Positions 55,646 to 63,291 of a stretch of DNA of 64,000 bases are shown here, in pieces; position 1 is the first letter of the stretch, and each line of letters opens with the position of its first letter. The notes below the pieces were generated by a model, which saw only the letters and a program-made list of their open reading frames with translations, ran no database searches and was not told the origin of the DNA. The position numbers were made by a program, and so were the translations under genes. The stretch spans positions 2,995,501 through 3,059,500 of the forward strand of contig CP096134.1 in the NCBI GenBank assembly GCA_023242925.1. Reading direction: 5' to 3'. Source of the DNA: Hyphomonadaceae bacterium JAD_PAG50586_4 (GTDB lineage Bacteria > Pseudomonadota > Alphaproteobacteria > Caulobacterales > Aquidulcibacteraceae).

Positions 55646-55926
55646 ATGCCGGATTTTGGTGGAACAGAAACGGTCGCTGCGCCGCAATCGCTGACGCAAG
55701 CAACGCAAGAAAAACTGCGCCAGCTGGTCGCGCGCATCGAGAAGCTTGAGGAAGAAAAAAGTCGATCGCCGACGACGTGAAAGAAACCTACGCCGAAGCC
55801 AAGGCGCTCGGCTTCGACACCAAGGTGCTTCGCCAAGTCGTCCGCATCCGCAAACAGGATCGCCAAGAGCGCGAAGAACAAGAAATGGTGCGTGATCTCT
55901 ATCTTCACGCGCTGGGCGAGATCTAA
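55646..55926 (+). CDS. gapR: Nucleoid-associated protein GapR (DUF2312), homopolymer frameshift
   Basis: About 93 residues. The first half reads [20 protein letters not shown] and then EE; after an A6 run (55755-55760) the frame changes to [40 protein letters not shown] and [14 protein letters not shown] seventh A restores EEEKKSIADD, the standard DUF2312 sequence: two coiled-coil helices that clamp overtwisted DNA. GapR is needed for chromosome replication and normal growth in Caulobacter, so a real null allele is unlikely and a sequencing error is the best explanation. Confidence 0.88.
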
Positions 55927-55931
55927 GCGCG

Positions 55932-56000
55932 GGATTGAGGATTGGGTTTTGGGGATTAGGGATTAGGCTCGGCCAATCCCGGTCCCTAGTCCCCAACCCC
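55932..56000. repeat. Imperfect inverted repeat of GGGATT units
   Basis: The left side is built from repeated GGATT/GGGATT units ending GGGGATTAGGGATTAGG. The right side, CCAATCCCGGTCCCTAGTCC then CCAACCCC, is its approximate inverse. It ends one base before the next ATG, leaving no room for an ordinary ribosome-binding site. Confidence 0.6.
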
Positions 56001-56001
56001 A

Positions 56002-56373
56002 ATGCCAAGAGACGTCGATCCCAAGCAAACGCGCAAAGCGCTGCGGATCATCCGCAAGCTCGCCGCCAAGGGCGGCGCGCCGGAAACGATCGATCCGGAA
56101 ACCGGCGAAGTGAAGCCTGGCGAAGGCGCGGTCGATTACTCGGAATGGGAAAGCGAGTTTCTCACCGAGGTCGACAAGCGCCTCGAAAAATACGGCTCCG
56201 CCTTCAACGATCTCGGCAAGGGCCGCCGCGAAGACGCCCTCTCCAATTTGCAAACCGTAAAGCTCAAAGAGATCGCCGCCAAAGCGCGCGGCAAGAAACG
56301 CAAAGGCATGACGACGAAAAAGCCGCTGGGCTGGAAAAATCGCCCGCCACCGCGGCAACGGAACGAGGACTAG
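56002..56373 (+). CDS. Conserved hypothetical basic protein
   Basis: 123 residues, Lys/Arg-rich at both ends. A central segment GAVDYSEWESEFLTEVDKRL (about 42-61) and EKYGSAFNDLGKGRREDALS look like a compact helical domain; the tail (KARGKKRKGMTTKKPLGWKN) is strongly basic and may bind nucleic acid. I know no function. The ATG immediately follows an inverted repeat, so the start is uncertain. It converges on the DUF1294 gene with a four-base overlap. Confidence 0.6.
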   Translation: MPRDVDPKQTRKALRIIRKLAAKGGAPETIDPETGEVKPGEGAVDYSEWESEFLTEVDKRLEKYGSAFNDLGKGRREDALSNLQTVKLKEIAAKARGKKRKGMTTKKPLGWKNRPPPRQRNED

Positions 56374-56654
56374 AACCCGAACTGCACACGCATGTCAGGT
56401 GAAAGCCAAATCGCCAGCGCGGCCACATTGATCGCGACCGCGCACCAGAGCAGCGCCGCGAACGGCTGCTTGCGTGTCTTGTGACGAAAGAGCTGTTGCC
56501 CGACCAACGCACCCGCCGCGCCGCCGAACAGCGCCAGCCCCAACAGCGTGTTTTCAGGTATCCGCCGCATGCGCCGTTCGGCGCAGCGTTTGTCCCAGCC
56601 GAATGCAAGGAACGCGATGACATTGACGCCAAGGATCGCCAGCATCAACGTCAT
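56370..56654 (-). CDS. DUF1294 membrane protein
   Basis: 94 residues with three to four hydrophobic segments. The family hallmark RRIPENTLLGLALFGGAAGA (about 30-49) followed by the FRHKTRKQPF motif is present. The family has no known function and is widespread in bacteria. It starts 11 bases after the stop of the sigma-54 activator on the same strand, so the two may be co-transcribed. Confidence 0.82.
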   Translation of the reverse strand: MTLMLAILGVNVIAFLAFGWDKRCAERRMRRIPENTLLGLALFGGAAGALVGQQLFRHKTRKQPFAALLWCAVAINVAALAIWLSPDMRVQFGF

Positions 56655-56665
56655 CGCCTGCTCCC

Positions 56666-58162
56666 TTAGCCTTCAGCCGCAGCCTTCTCTTCGAGGCCGT
56701 ATTCGCGCAATTTACGGTACAATGTCGAGCGGCCGATGCCGAGGCGGCGCGCCACTTCTGACATATGCCCCGCATAATGATCGATCGCGAGTTCGATCAG
56801 GTCGCGCTCGATTTGCTCCAGCTGACGTAAATGGCCTTCGCCATCGAACATCTTGACCGCAGCATTCGACGTATCCGACGCCGCTTGCATCACCGCGTTG
56901 AAGGTCGCTGTCGCTTGCGAGACATGATGATCGTTTGCTGGCGCAGGCACGTCCGCCGGCAGCACGTCGTTGGCGGCGGCGAGCGGCTTCAAGCCCGAGA
57001 TTTGCGGGAAATCTTCCGGCTGCAGCAATTCGCCTTCGCACAGGATCACGGCGCGGAAGATGCTATTCTCCAATTGGCGGACATTGCCCGGCCAATCGCA
57101 ATTCATCAGCATCTGCATCGTCGCCGGCGAAGCGCCGCGCACATTGCGGCCCTCCTCGGCGTTGAAGCGCGCCACGAAACGCTGCACCAAAGCCGGCAAA
57201 TCTTCCTTCCGCTCGCGCAGCGGCGGCGCTTCGATGGGGAAGACGTTCAGGCGATAGTACAAATCTTCGCGGAACGCGCCATCGGCGACGAGCTTGGCCA
57301 AATCCTTGTTGGTCGCGCTGATGATGCGGACATCAACCTTGGTCGTGCGCTTGCCGCCGACCGGATCGACTTCGCCTTCCTGCAGCACGCGCAACAACTT
57401 CACCTGCATATCGAGCGGCAATTCGCCAACTTCGTCGAGGAACAGCGTGCCGCCGTTCGCTTCCACGAACTTACCGGCGTGATTGTCGGTCGCGCCCGTG
57501 AAGCTGCCCTTCACGTGGCCGAACAGAATGCTTTCAACCAAATTTTCCGGGATCGCGCCGCAATTGACCGTCACGAACGGACGGCCCGCGCGTTCCGAAG
57601 CGCCTTGGATCGCACGCGCCAGCAATTCCTTGCCGACGCCGCTTTCGCCTGTGATCAACACCGGGATGTTCGAAGCCGCTGCGCGCTTGCCCATGCGCAC
57701 CACCGGCGCCATCACCGGCGCGTTGGCGACCATGTCGTCAAAGCCCATCTGACCATTGGCGCGCTTCTTCAAGCGCACGACTTCGGTTTTCAGGTTCGAC
57801 ATTTCGAGCGCGTTACGGATCGAGACCATGATCCGTTCCGGCGAGGCTGGCTTCACGAAGAAATCGGAGGCGCCCGCTTGCATGGCTTGCACGACGGTAT
57901 CGATGCCGCCCGACGCGGTCAGCACGATGCAGGGCAGATCGCCGCGGCGCTGACGAATTTCCTTCAGCGCTTCCTGGCCGCTCATGCCCGGCATGATCAG
58001 GTCCAACAGCACGATATCGATGTCCGCGTGCGTATCGACGGCTGCAACCGCTTGGGCGCCGTTCTCAGCCGCACGTGTTAGAAAGCCATTGCGCTCTACG
58101 GCCGCCTGCAGAAGACGACGCTGCGCCGGATCGTCATCGACGATCAGGATAGTCTTGCCCAT
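56666..58162 (-). CDS. Sigma-54-dependent response regulator, NtrC/DctD class
   Basis: 498 residues from ATG 58162. Receiver domain (IVDDD near 7-11, phospho-Asp in VLLDLIMP about 56, KPASP near 106), AAA+ domain (Walker A GESGVGKE about 171-178, Walker B FLDEVGELP) and a C-terminal Fis-type helix-turn-helix (HMSEVARRLGIGRSTLYRKL). The sigma-54 contact loop reads GSFTGA rather than GAFTGA. It activates sigma-54 promoters after phosphorylation; no kinase gene is adjacent, so the partner is elsewhere. It is divergent from the ABC1 kinase gene. Confidence 0.92.
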   Translation of the reverse strand: MGKTILIVDDDPAQRRLLQAAVERNGFLTRAAENGAQAVAAVDTHADIDIVLLDLIMPGMSGQEALKEIRQRRGDLPCIVLTASGGIDTVVQAMQAGASDFFVKPASPERIMVSIRNALEMSNLKTEVVRLKKRANGQMGFDDMVANAPVMAPVVRMGKRAAASNIPVLITGESGVGKELLARAIQGASERAGRPFVTVNCGAIPENLVESILFGHVKGSFTGATDNHAGKFVEANGGTLFLDEVGELPLDMQVKLLRVLQEGEVDPVGGKRTTKVDVRIISATNKDLAKLVADGAFREDLYYRLNVFPIEAPPLRERKEDLPALVQRFVARFNAEEGRNVRGASPATMQMLMNCDWPGNVRQLENSIFRAVILCEGELLQPEDFPQISGLKPLAAANDVLPADVPAPANDHHVSQATATFNAVMQAASDTSNAAVKMFDGEGHLRQLEQIERDLIELAIDHYAGHMSEVARRLGIGRSTLYRKLREYGLEEKAAAEG

Positions 58163-58298
58163 GTCACCACCAACCAAATACGTCGCGTTTCTCTGTTGGA
58201 AACGCTGATCGTTGGCGGGACCGTAACCAAAGGAGGTTCAGGTCGCGTTAAAATGGCACACTGAAATGCGATTTTCCTAAGCTCTTACAGGCACTATC

Positions 58299-58313
58299 TA
58301 AACAGCGTGTTTA
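58299..58313. promoter_or_regulatory. Palindrome upstream of the ABC1 kinase gene
   Basis: TAAACA-GCG-TGTTTA is a perfect 6-bp inverted repeat 16 bases before the ATG, in the region shared with the divergent sigma-54 activator. The position suggests a repressor site. Confidence 0.4.
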
Positions 58314-58329
58314 CTACGATCGCACCCGC

Positions 58330-59660
58330 ATGACCGACAAAATAGACCCAGAACGTAACCGCATCAGCGCACGCATCGGCCGTGTGGCGAGTGTGGGCGC
58401 AAATATTTCCGGCGCAGTCGGCGCGCGCATGATGGGCGCGGATCAGCAAGCGCTGGCGCGCGCGGTGCGCCAAGCGCTCGGCCGCTCCAAGGGCCCGCTG
58501 ATGAAAGTGGCGCAGCTGCTGTCAACGATCCCCGATCTGTTGCCTCAAGCCTACGCCGAGGAATTCCGCAAACTGCAAGCGCACGCGCCGGCGATGGGTT
58601 GGCCGTTCGTGCAGCGCCGCATGCGCGCCGAGCTTGGTGACAATTGGGAACGCAAGTTCGCGAGCTTCGAGCGCGAAGCCGCCGCCGCCGCCTCACTCGG
58701 CCAAGTGCATCGCGCCACCGCACATGACGGTCGCGCGCTCGCCTGCAAGCTGCAATACCCAGACATGGCCAGCGCCGTCGAAGCCGATCTGGGTCAACTC
58801 AAGACGCTGCTCGGCCTCTTCAAGAACATGGACGGCTCGATCGATTCCTCCGAAGCCATCCTCGAAGTCGGCGACCGCCTGCGCGAAGAGCTCGACTACG
58901 AGCGCGAGCTGAAGCACATGCGCCTGTTCGCCGATCTCTTCGCCGACGATCCGCGCATCAAAACGCCCGAGCCCCTGGAGGAGCTTTCGAGCAAACGCCT
59001 GCTCACCATGACCTGGCTTGAAGGTCGCGGCCTGATGCATTGGCTCGATGAACCGCAAGAGACGCGCAACCGCATAGCCGAGCTGCTCTTCAAAGCCTGG
59101 TGGGGGCCGATGACGCATTATGGCGTCATCCACGGCGACCCCCATCTGGGCAATTACGCGCTCACCGAAAACGCCGAGCGCCTACACTTGCTCGATTTCG
59201 GCTGCGTCCGAATCTTCCCGCCGCGTTTCCTCGACGGCGTCGTCGGCCTCTATCGCGGGCTGCGCGCCGGCGACATGGATCAAGTCGCGAACGCTTACGA
59301 AGTGTGGGGATTCAAAAACCTCAACGCCGAATTGATCGAAGCGCTGACCATGTGGGCGCGCTTCATCTATGGTCCGATGCTCGACGATCGCGTCCGCACC
59401 ATCGCCGATAACGTGCCCCCGGCGAATATGGCCGCCGCGAAGCGATGGAAGTCCGCAAGCGCCTGAAGACTCTCGGCCCCGTCCTGATCCCGCGCGAATT
59501 CGTGTTCATGGATCGCGCTGCTATCGGCTTGGGCGCGGCGTTCTTGCACCTACGCGCCGAACTCAACTTCGCGCAAATGTTCAGCGAGAGCATCGAAGGC
59601 TTTACGACAGAAGCGCTCGCTCAGCGCCAAGCTGAAGCTGTTGCGAAGGTCGGCCTCTAA
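58330..59660 (+). CDS. ABC1/AarF/UbiB-family kinase, homopolymer frameshift
   Basis: About 443 residues. Conserved ABC1 features are present: the KxGQ-like segment LMKVAQLLSTIPDLLPQAY (about 57-75), AAASLGQVHRA (about 119-129), the catalytic HGDPHLGNYALT (about 271-282) and LLDFGCVR. As read the frame stops at 59466; a sixth C in the C5 run at 59416-59420 restores the frame of GRREAMEVRKRLKTLGPVL and the C-terminus to 59660. Such ATPases support ubiquinone synthesis or lipid handling at the membrane. A role with UbiK (25938) is possible. Confidence 0.85.
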
Positions 59661-59665
59661 AGCCC

Positions 59666-60190
59666 TTACACGCTCAAGATCAAGAGCGCGCCTTGATGCG
59701 CCGCGAGGGCGGCCACCAGCGCACCTTGCGCCGTCGTGCGATACACCGCCCGCGCCGAGCCACCCCAGCAGGAGGCGAACAGCACCAGACTTGAAATCGC
59801 CGCCGCCGGCGCGATCCAATAGATCGCCGCGCTCAGCGGCATCAGCAGGCTGGTCATCGGCCACGACAAGAGCGCCGCGCCAAACAGCGCCGCCGCGGTG
59901 GCGCAGCCGCGTGCGTCCCGGCGCAGCGCATCGACCAGCGTGAGAGATGTCAGATAAAGCGCAAAGGTGATGCCGATCGCCGCCGTCGCGATCACCACCC
60001 AGGTATCGGTGCGCCCAGTCATGATCGTGGCGGCAAAACCAACAAGCGCGCCCATCGACACAGCGCCGACCAACATAATCAGTCGCTCGGCGCGCCGGAA
60101 ATCGTCGCGCGGCGCGGCGACCGAACCATCGACTTGATCAGCCGTAAGCATTGCATCGTACGCCATGTCGGTCAGCCCGTAGGTGTCCAT
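59666..60190 (-). CDS. Hypothetical membrane protein
   Basis: 174 residues with four or five hydrophobic segments (about 38-58, 66-86, 97-113, 121-143 and a last one at the C-terminus). A soluble N-terminal stretch of about 30 residues carries DQVDGSVAAPRDDFRRAERL. No family is recognisable. Starts at 60190 and at 60166 (MAYDAML) are both plausible. It is divergent from the antiporter gene and ends six bases after the ABC1 kinase stop, tail to tail. Confidence 0.55.
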   Translation of the reverse strand: MDTYGLTDMAYDAMLTADQVDGSVAAPRDDFRRAERLIMLVGAVSMGALVGFAATIMTGRTDTWVVIATAAIGITFALYLTSLTLVDALRRDARGCATAAALFGAALLSWPMTSLLMPLSAAIYWIAPAAAISSLVLFASCWGGSARAVYRTTAQGALVAALAAHQGALLILSV

Positions 60191-60314
60191 CCACCCGGCA
60201 CATCAACAGCTGCGGCGAAAACTTGTTCCTGGCGCCTCTAAATTCAGGCGCTCGTCTTGCGCGTCGGCGCCGCACTGTGCGTTTATGGTCACGCTGCGCG
60301 GAGCCCCACCAAAC

Positions 60315-61541
60315 ATGGAAGACAAATACGCACTGATCTCGACCTTGGTGGCCGCGATCGTGCTGGCCTTCGTGTTCGGTTTTATCGCCCAGCGCCTGCG
60401 GCTTTCGCCGATCGTCGGCTATTTGATTGCGGGCGTCGCCGTCGGCCCTTATTCGCCGGGCTTCATCGCCGACGTGGAGCTGGCGCTGCAACTCTCCGAA
60501 ATCGGCGTCATCCTGCTGATGTTCGGCGTCGGCCTCAAAATCTCGGTCGACGACATCTGGTCGGTCCGCTGGATCGCGGTGCCCGGCTCGATCTTTCACA
60601 CGTTTCTCTCCGCCGGCCTCGGCGCACTGGTGGGCGTCGTGCTCGGCCTGCCGCTGATCGAGAGCATCATTCTTGGCATCGCCGTCTCGATCGCCAGCAC
60701 CATCGTGTTCTTACGCGCGCTGGAGGACCGCAAGCTGATGAAAACCGAAGCCGGCCGCATCGGCGTGTCCTGGCTGCTGGTGGAAGATCTGCTGATCGTG
60801 CTGGCCATCGTCGTGCTGCCCGCTTTGGTCTGGGCGCTCTCGGCCGAAGACGCCAACATCTCGCCCTGGCGCATTGCTGGCGCGCTGGGCGTCACCTTCG
60901 CCAAGATCGTGGGCTTCATCGCGCTGATCATGGTTGTCGGCGCGCGCGTGTTCCCTTGGCTCATCATCCAGATCGCGCACACCAAATCGCGTGAGCTCTT
61001 GTCGCTCGGCACCTTAGCTTTGGCGCTGGGTGTCGCCTGGGCCGCCTATTATTGGTTCGACGCCAGCTTCGCACTCGGCGCCTTCCTTGGCGGTCTGGCG
61101 CTCAACGGCTCCAAGTTCAGCCACAAGGTGGCCGAGGATTCACTGCCGTTGCGTGACACCTTCGCCGTTCTTTTCTTCGTCGCCGTCGGCATGTTGTTTG
61201 ATCCGGGTGTCTTGCTGCGCCAGCCCTTGATGGTGGCGACCATCGTCTCGGTCGTGATCTTCGGCAAAGCCGGGCTCGCCTATCTGCTCATGCGCGCCAT
61301 GAAGCAGCCCCCGCATGCCAGCGTCGTGCTGGCGCTAGGCCTCGCGCAAATCGGCGAATTCTCGTTCGTGCTGGCCGCGCTTGGGCTGCAGCTCGACGTC
61401 ATGTCGATGGAGACGCACAATCTGATCCTCGCCGCCGCGATGATCTCGATTGCGCTGAACCCGTTCTTGCTGCGCTTGGCGCCGGCGCCGCCCAAAATCA
61501 AAAGCCCGGTCCAACCCGCCGCTGGCGAGAGCGTGGCCTAA
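60315..61541 (+). CDS. CPA2-type cation:proton antiporter
   Basis: 408 residues, about 12 membrane segments. The KefB/YbaL-type Na+/H+ exchanger domain shows RLRLSPIVGYLIAGVAVGP (about 24-42), LSEIGVILLMFGVGL (about 57-71), the catalytic acidic residue in LLVEDLLIVLAIVVLP and ALGLAQIGEFSFVLAAL. It lacks the C-terminal TrkA-N domain of KefB, so it is the short form. It exchanges K+ or Na+ for H+. The ATG at 60315 is preferred over longer starts. A REP element begins one base after the stop. Confidence 0.87.
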   Translation: MEDKYALISTLVAAIVLAFVFGFIAQRLRLSPIVGYLIAGVAVGPYSPGFIADVELALQLSEIGVILLMFGVGLKISVDDIWSVRWIAVPGSIFHTFLSAGLGALVGVVLGLPLIESIILGIAVSIASTIVFLRALEDRKLMKTEAGRIGVSWLLVEDLLIVLAIVVLPALVWALSAEDANISPWRIAGALGVTFAKIVGFIALIMVVGARVFPWLIIQIAHTKSRELLSLGTLALALGVAWAAYYWFDASFALGAFLGGLALNGSKFSHKVAEDSLPLRDTFAVLFFVAVGMLFDPGVLLRQPLMVATIVSVVIFGKAGLAYLLMRAMKQPPHASVVLALGLAQIGEFSFVLAALGLQLDVMSMETHNLILAAAMISIALNPFLLRLAPAPPKIKSPVQPAAGESVA

Positions 61542-61542
61542 C

Positions 61543-61610
61543 GGAGCACGGGCCTTCAGACCCGCTTCTTCTTGGCGACGGTCTTTCGCGGGTCTGAAGA
61601 CCCGCGCTCC
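61543..61610. repeat. REP/BIME-like palindromic repeat, best-preserved copy
   Basis: Left arm GGAGCACGGGCCTTCAGACC (61543-61562) with CGC following; right arm GCGGGTCTGAAGACCCGCGC (61588-61607) then TCC. The arms are inverted around 22 bases. It starts one base after the antiporter stop and encodes the last 15 or so residues of the DUF3052 gene on the other strand. Confidence 0.85.
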
Positions 61611-62003
61611 GATGTTCGGATCACCAGCTTCAGCCCCGACCAGATCTCATCCACGGCGCAGACCTTCACATCCACATAGCCCATCGGCAGCGCCACTTTC
61701 CGGATCACGTCCTCGGTGATGTCGGTTTGGACCTTCGCCGCCTTCTTTGGCCACGACACCCAGACCATGCCGTCCGCCGCCAGCAGCGGCCGCAGTTTGG
61801 TCAGATCGGCCTCCAGCTTGGCTGCACTGGTGTGGAAGAGGTGCGCGGCCGGCAGCGCCTTGCCGGGCCGCGCCAGATAGCGAGGGCAGGCCACAGCCTC
61901 GATCTCGGCTTGGACGCTCTCCGGCATCCCCTTGGCCCAAACCGGCCCCCTCGGCAAAACCGAGCTTCTTGGCTAAAGGTGTCGCTGAATACCCGGTTGG
62001 CAT
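61556..62003 (-). CDS. DUF3052 family protein, homopolymer frameshift
   Basis: About 149 residues. The family start MPTGYSATPLAKKLGFAE lies at ATG 62003, preceded by GGAGGGG. The body (GPVWAKGMPESVQAEIEAV, then AHLFHTSAAKLEADLTKLRP and DGMVWVSWPKKAAKV) is in the next frame. A sixth base in the C5 run at 61946-61950 joins them as GFAEGGPVWAK. Function unknown; the fold is likely a small alpha/beta domain. The C-terminal SERGSSDPRKTVAKKKRV comes from the REP at 61543-61610 and is strongly basic. Confidence 0.82.
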
Positions 62004-62012
62004 AACCCCTCC

Positions 62013-62060
62013 TTGCACCCCGCCCGGCTTTCCGCTATCAGCCCCGCTTCCAATTTTCCG
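62013..62060 (+). promoter_or_regulatory. rpmE promoter with GC-rich discriminator
   Basis: -35 TTGCAC (62013-62018), 17-base spacer, -10 TATCAG (62036-62041), then CCCCGCTTCC and AATTTTCCG, matching the rplY and rpmJ promoters. Confidence 0.68.
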
Positions 62061-62086
62061 CGCATCGCGAACCAGGAATCCGGGCC

Positions 62087-62320
62087 ATGAAAGCCGAAGG
62101 TCACCCCAAGTACCACTTTATCACGGTCCAGATGACCGATGGCACGACGTTCAAGACCCGTTCGACCTATGGCGAAGAAGGCGCGAACCTGGCGCTCGAC
62201 ATCGATCCCAAGTCGCACCCGGCCTGGACCGGCGGCAACCAAACCATGCTCGACCGCGCCGGCCGCGTCTCGCGCTTCAACGACAAGTTCGGCGGCTTCA
62301 TGAAGAAAAAGGAAGGCTAA
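62087..62320 (+). CDS. rpmE: 50S ribosomal protein L31
   Basis: 77 residues, [20 protein letters not shown] at the start and [14 protein letters not shown] at the end. It is the C-minus form: the CxxC zinc residues of type A L31 are absent. L31 bridges the two ribosomal subunits at the central protuberance. It has its own promoter and a strong terminator 27 bases after the stop, so it is a single-gene unit. It is divergent from DUF3052. Confidence 0.95.
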   Translation: MKAEGHPKYHFITVQMTDGTTFKTRSTYGEEGANLALDIDPKSHPAWTGGNQTMLDRAGRVSRFNDKFGGFMKKKEG

Positions 62321-62346
62321 GCCTTTCTCTCCGCGAACAGAATTAA

Positions 62347-62374
62347 GGGCGTCGGTTCAACCGACGCCCTTTTT
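62347..62374 (+). terminator. Rho-independent terminator of rpmE
   Basis: GGGCGTCGG, TTCAA loop, CCGACGCCC: a perfect 9-bp GC stem followed by TTTTTGTTTG, a textbook intrinsic terminator. Confidence 0.93.
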
Positions 62375-62380
62375 GTTTGT

Positions 62381-62420
62381 GCTGCCCGTTTACGGGGAGT
62401 TGTCGCACAGTGACTGAGGG
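62381..62420. repeat. Truncated family-2 palindromic repeat
   Basis: TGCCCGTTTACGGGGAGTTG followed by TCGCACAGTGACTGAGGGG corresponds to the left half of the copy at 17035 and ends at the next gene. No matching right half is seen. Confidence 0.55.
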
Positions 62421-62428
62421 GCTAGCGC

Positions 62429-62950
62429 TCAGCGCCCGAAAGCCTGATGCAGCTTTGCCATCTGATCCGACACTGGATTGGCGATTTCCGCATCGCCGCC
62501 TTCATACATTGTCTCATCCAAGCGCCGCACGCGTTCGAAAATCGCAGCGCCGCGTGCAATCAGGGTTCGCAACGCTTCTGGCAATTCGTCACCGCCCGCG
62601 AACGGCGTCGACGGCTGCGCATCGCGCGAGATCAGGCGGTATTTTTCGCTTGCCGCTTCTGCGAGCTGGATTTCACCATCCCGCACCGCGCGCTGCACCA
62701 GGAGCCAAGACGCCACCTGCATCAGCCGCGTCGTCAGCCGCATGCTCTCGCCCGCATACGCCAAGGCGGCGGCGCGCGATAAACGCTTGGACGCAGCCCG
62801 GCCGGGGCCATCCAAATAGGCGGCGGTTTCCTCAACGAGGCCCATGCCTTCTTTGAAGGTGCGCTCGAAAAGTTCGGATCGGGCGAAATCGACAACCCGT
62901 TGGGCGTCGATTTGTCCCTTCAAAGGGGAAGGCTGGTTCGTTTCAGTCAT
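62429..62950 (-). CDS. rcdA: RcdA-like DUF1465 protein
   Basis: 173 residues. The DUF1465 block LVEETAAYLDGPGRAASKRL (about 40-59) and SMRLTTRLMQVASWLLVQRA are diagnostic. In Caulobacter the DUF1465 protein RcdA is an adaptor that, with CpdR and PopA, delivers CtrA and other substrates to ClpXP during the cell cycle. Its presence supports an RcdA/CtrA-type cell-cycle circuit in this organism. The ATG at 62950 excludes an unlikely basic N-terminal extension. It is followed upstream by a DUF1192 gene on the same strand. Confidence 0.85.
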   Translation of the reverse strand: MTETNQPSPLKGQIDAQRVVDFARSELFERTFKEGMGLVEETAAYLDGPGRAASKRLSRAAALAYAGESMRLTTRLMQVASWLLVQRAVRDGEIQLAEAASEKYRLISRDAQPSTPFAGGDELPEALRTLIARGAAIFERVRRLDETMYEGGDAEIANPVSDQMAKLHQAFGR

Positions 62951-62996
62951 AGCCTTGCTGGGTTCGCAAGGCGCGGGCCGTGGGCGGCGCCATTGA

Positions 62997-63197
62997 TCAT
63001 GAGGGCCGTCCGCCGAACACAGAATCCGCAGCTTCGCGCTGCGCGCGCTTGGCCTTAATCGCTTGCTCGCATGCGCCGATCTCCAGCTTAAGCTTCTCGA
63101 TGCGCGTCTCAAGCTCACCGATCGAAGCGGTCTCCAGCTGGGCTTCCAGCGAGAGCGCCTTCTTGGGCGGCGGGGCGAAGGGATCGTCGTCAATCAT
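62997..63197 (-). CDS. DUF1192 small coiled-coil protein
   Basis: 66 residues from ATG 63197, preceded by GGAGG. The start IDDDPFAPPPKK is the DUF1192 signature, followed by a coiled coil (ASIGELETRIEKLKLEIGAC, then EQAIKAKRAQREAADS). The family is restricted to alphaproteobacteria and is often next to rcdA and a quinone oxidoreductase, as here. Function unknown; it may be a partner in the cell-cycle proteolysis machinery, which is inference from context. Confidence 0.83.
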   Translation of the reverse strand: MIDDDPFAPPPKKALSLEAQLETASIGELETRIEKLKLEIGACEQAIKAKRAQREAADSVFGGRPS

Positions 63198-63291
63198 GGC
63201 CAAAACCTCCTCGCCTCGTACTTACCCTATATTGAGGGGAGGTTTAAGCATTGCCCAGACACCGACAATGGCCGGCAGCGGAGTAAGCCCC

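Noticed and set aside
56831..58081. A 416-residue open frame antisense to the sigma-54 activator
   Set aside because: It is a codon-bias shadow: no family resemblance, while the minus strand has receiver, AAA+ and helix-turn-helix domains.
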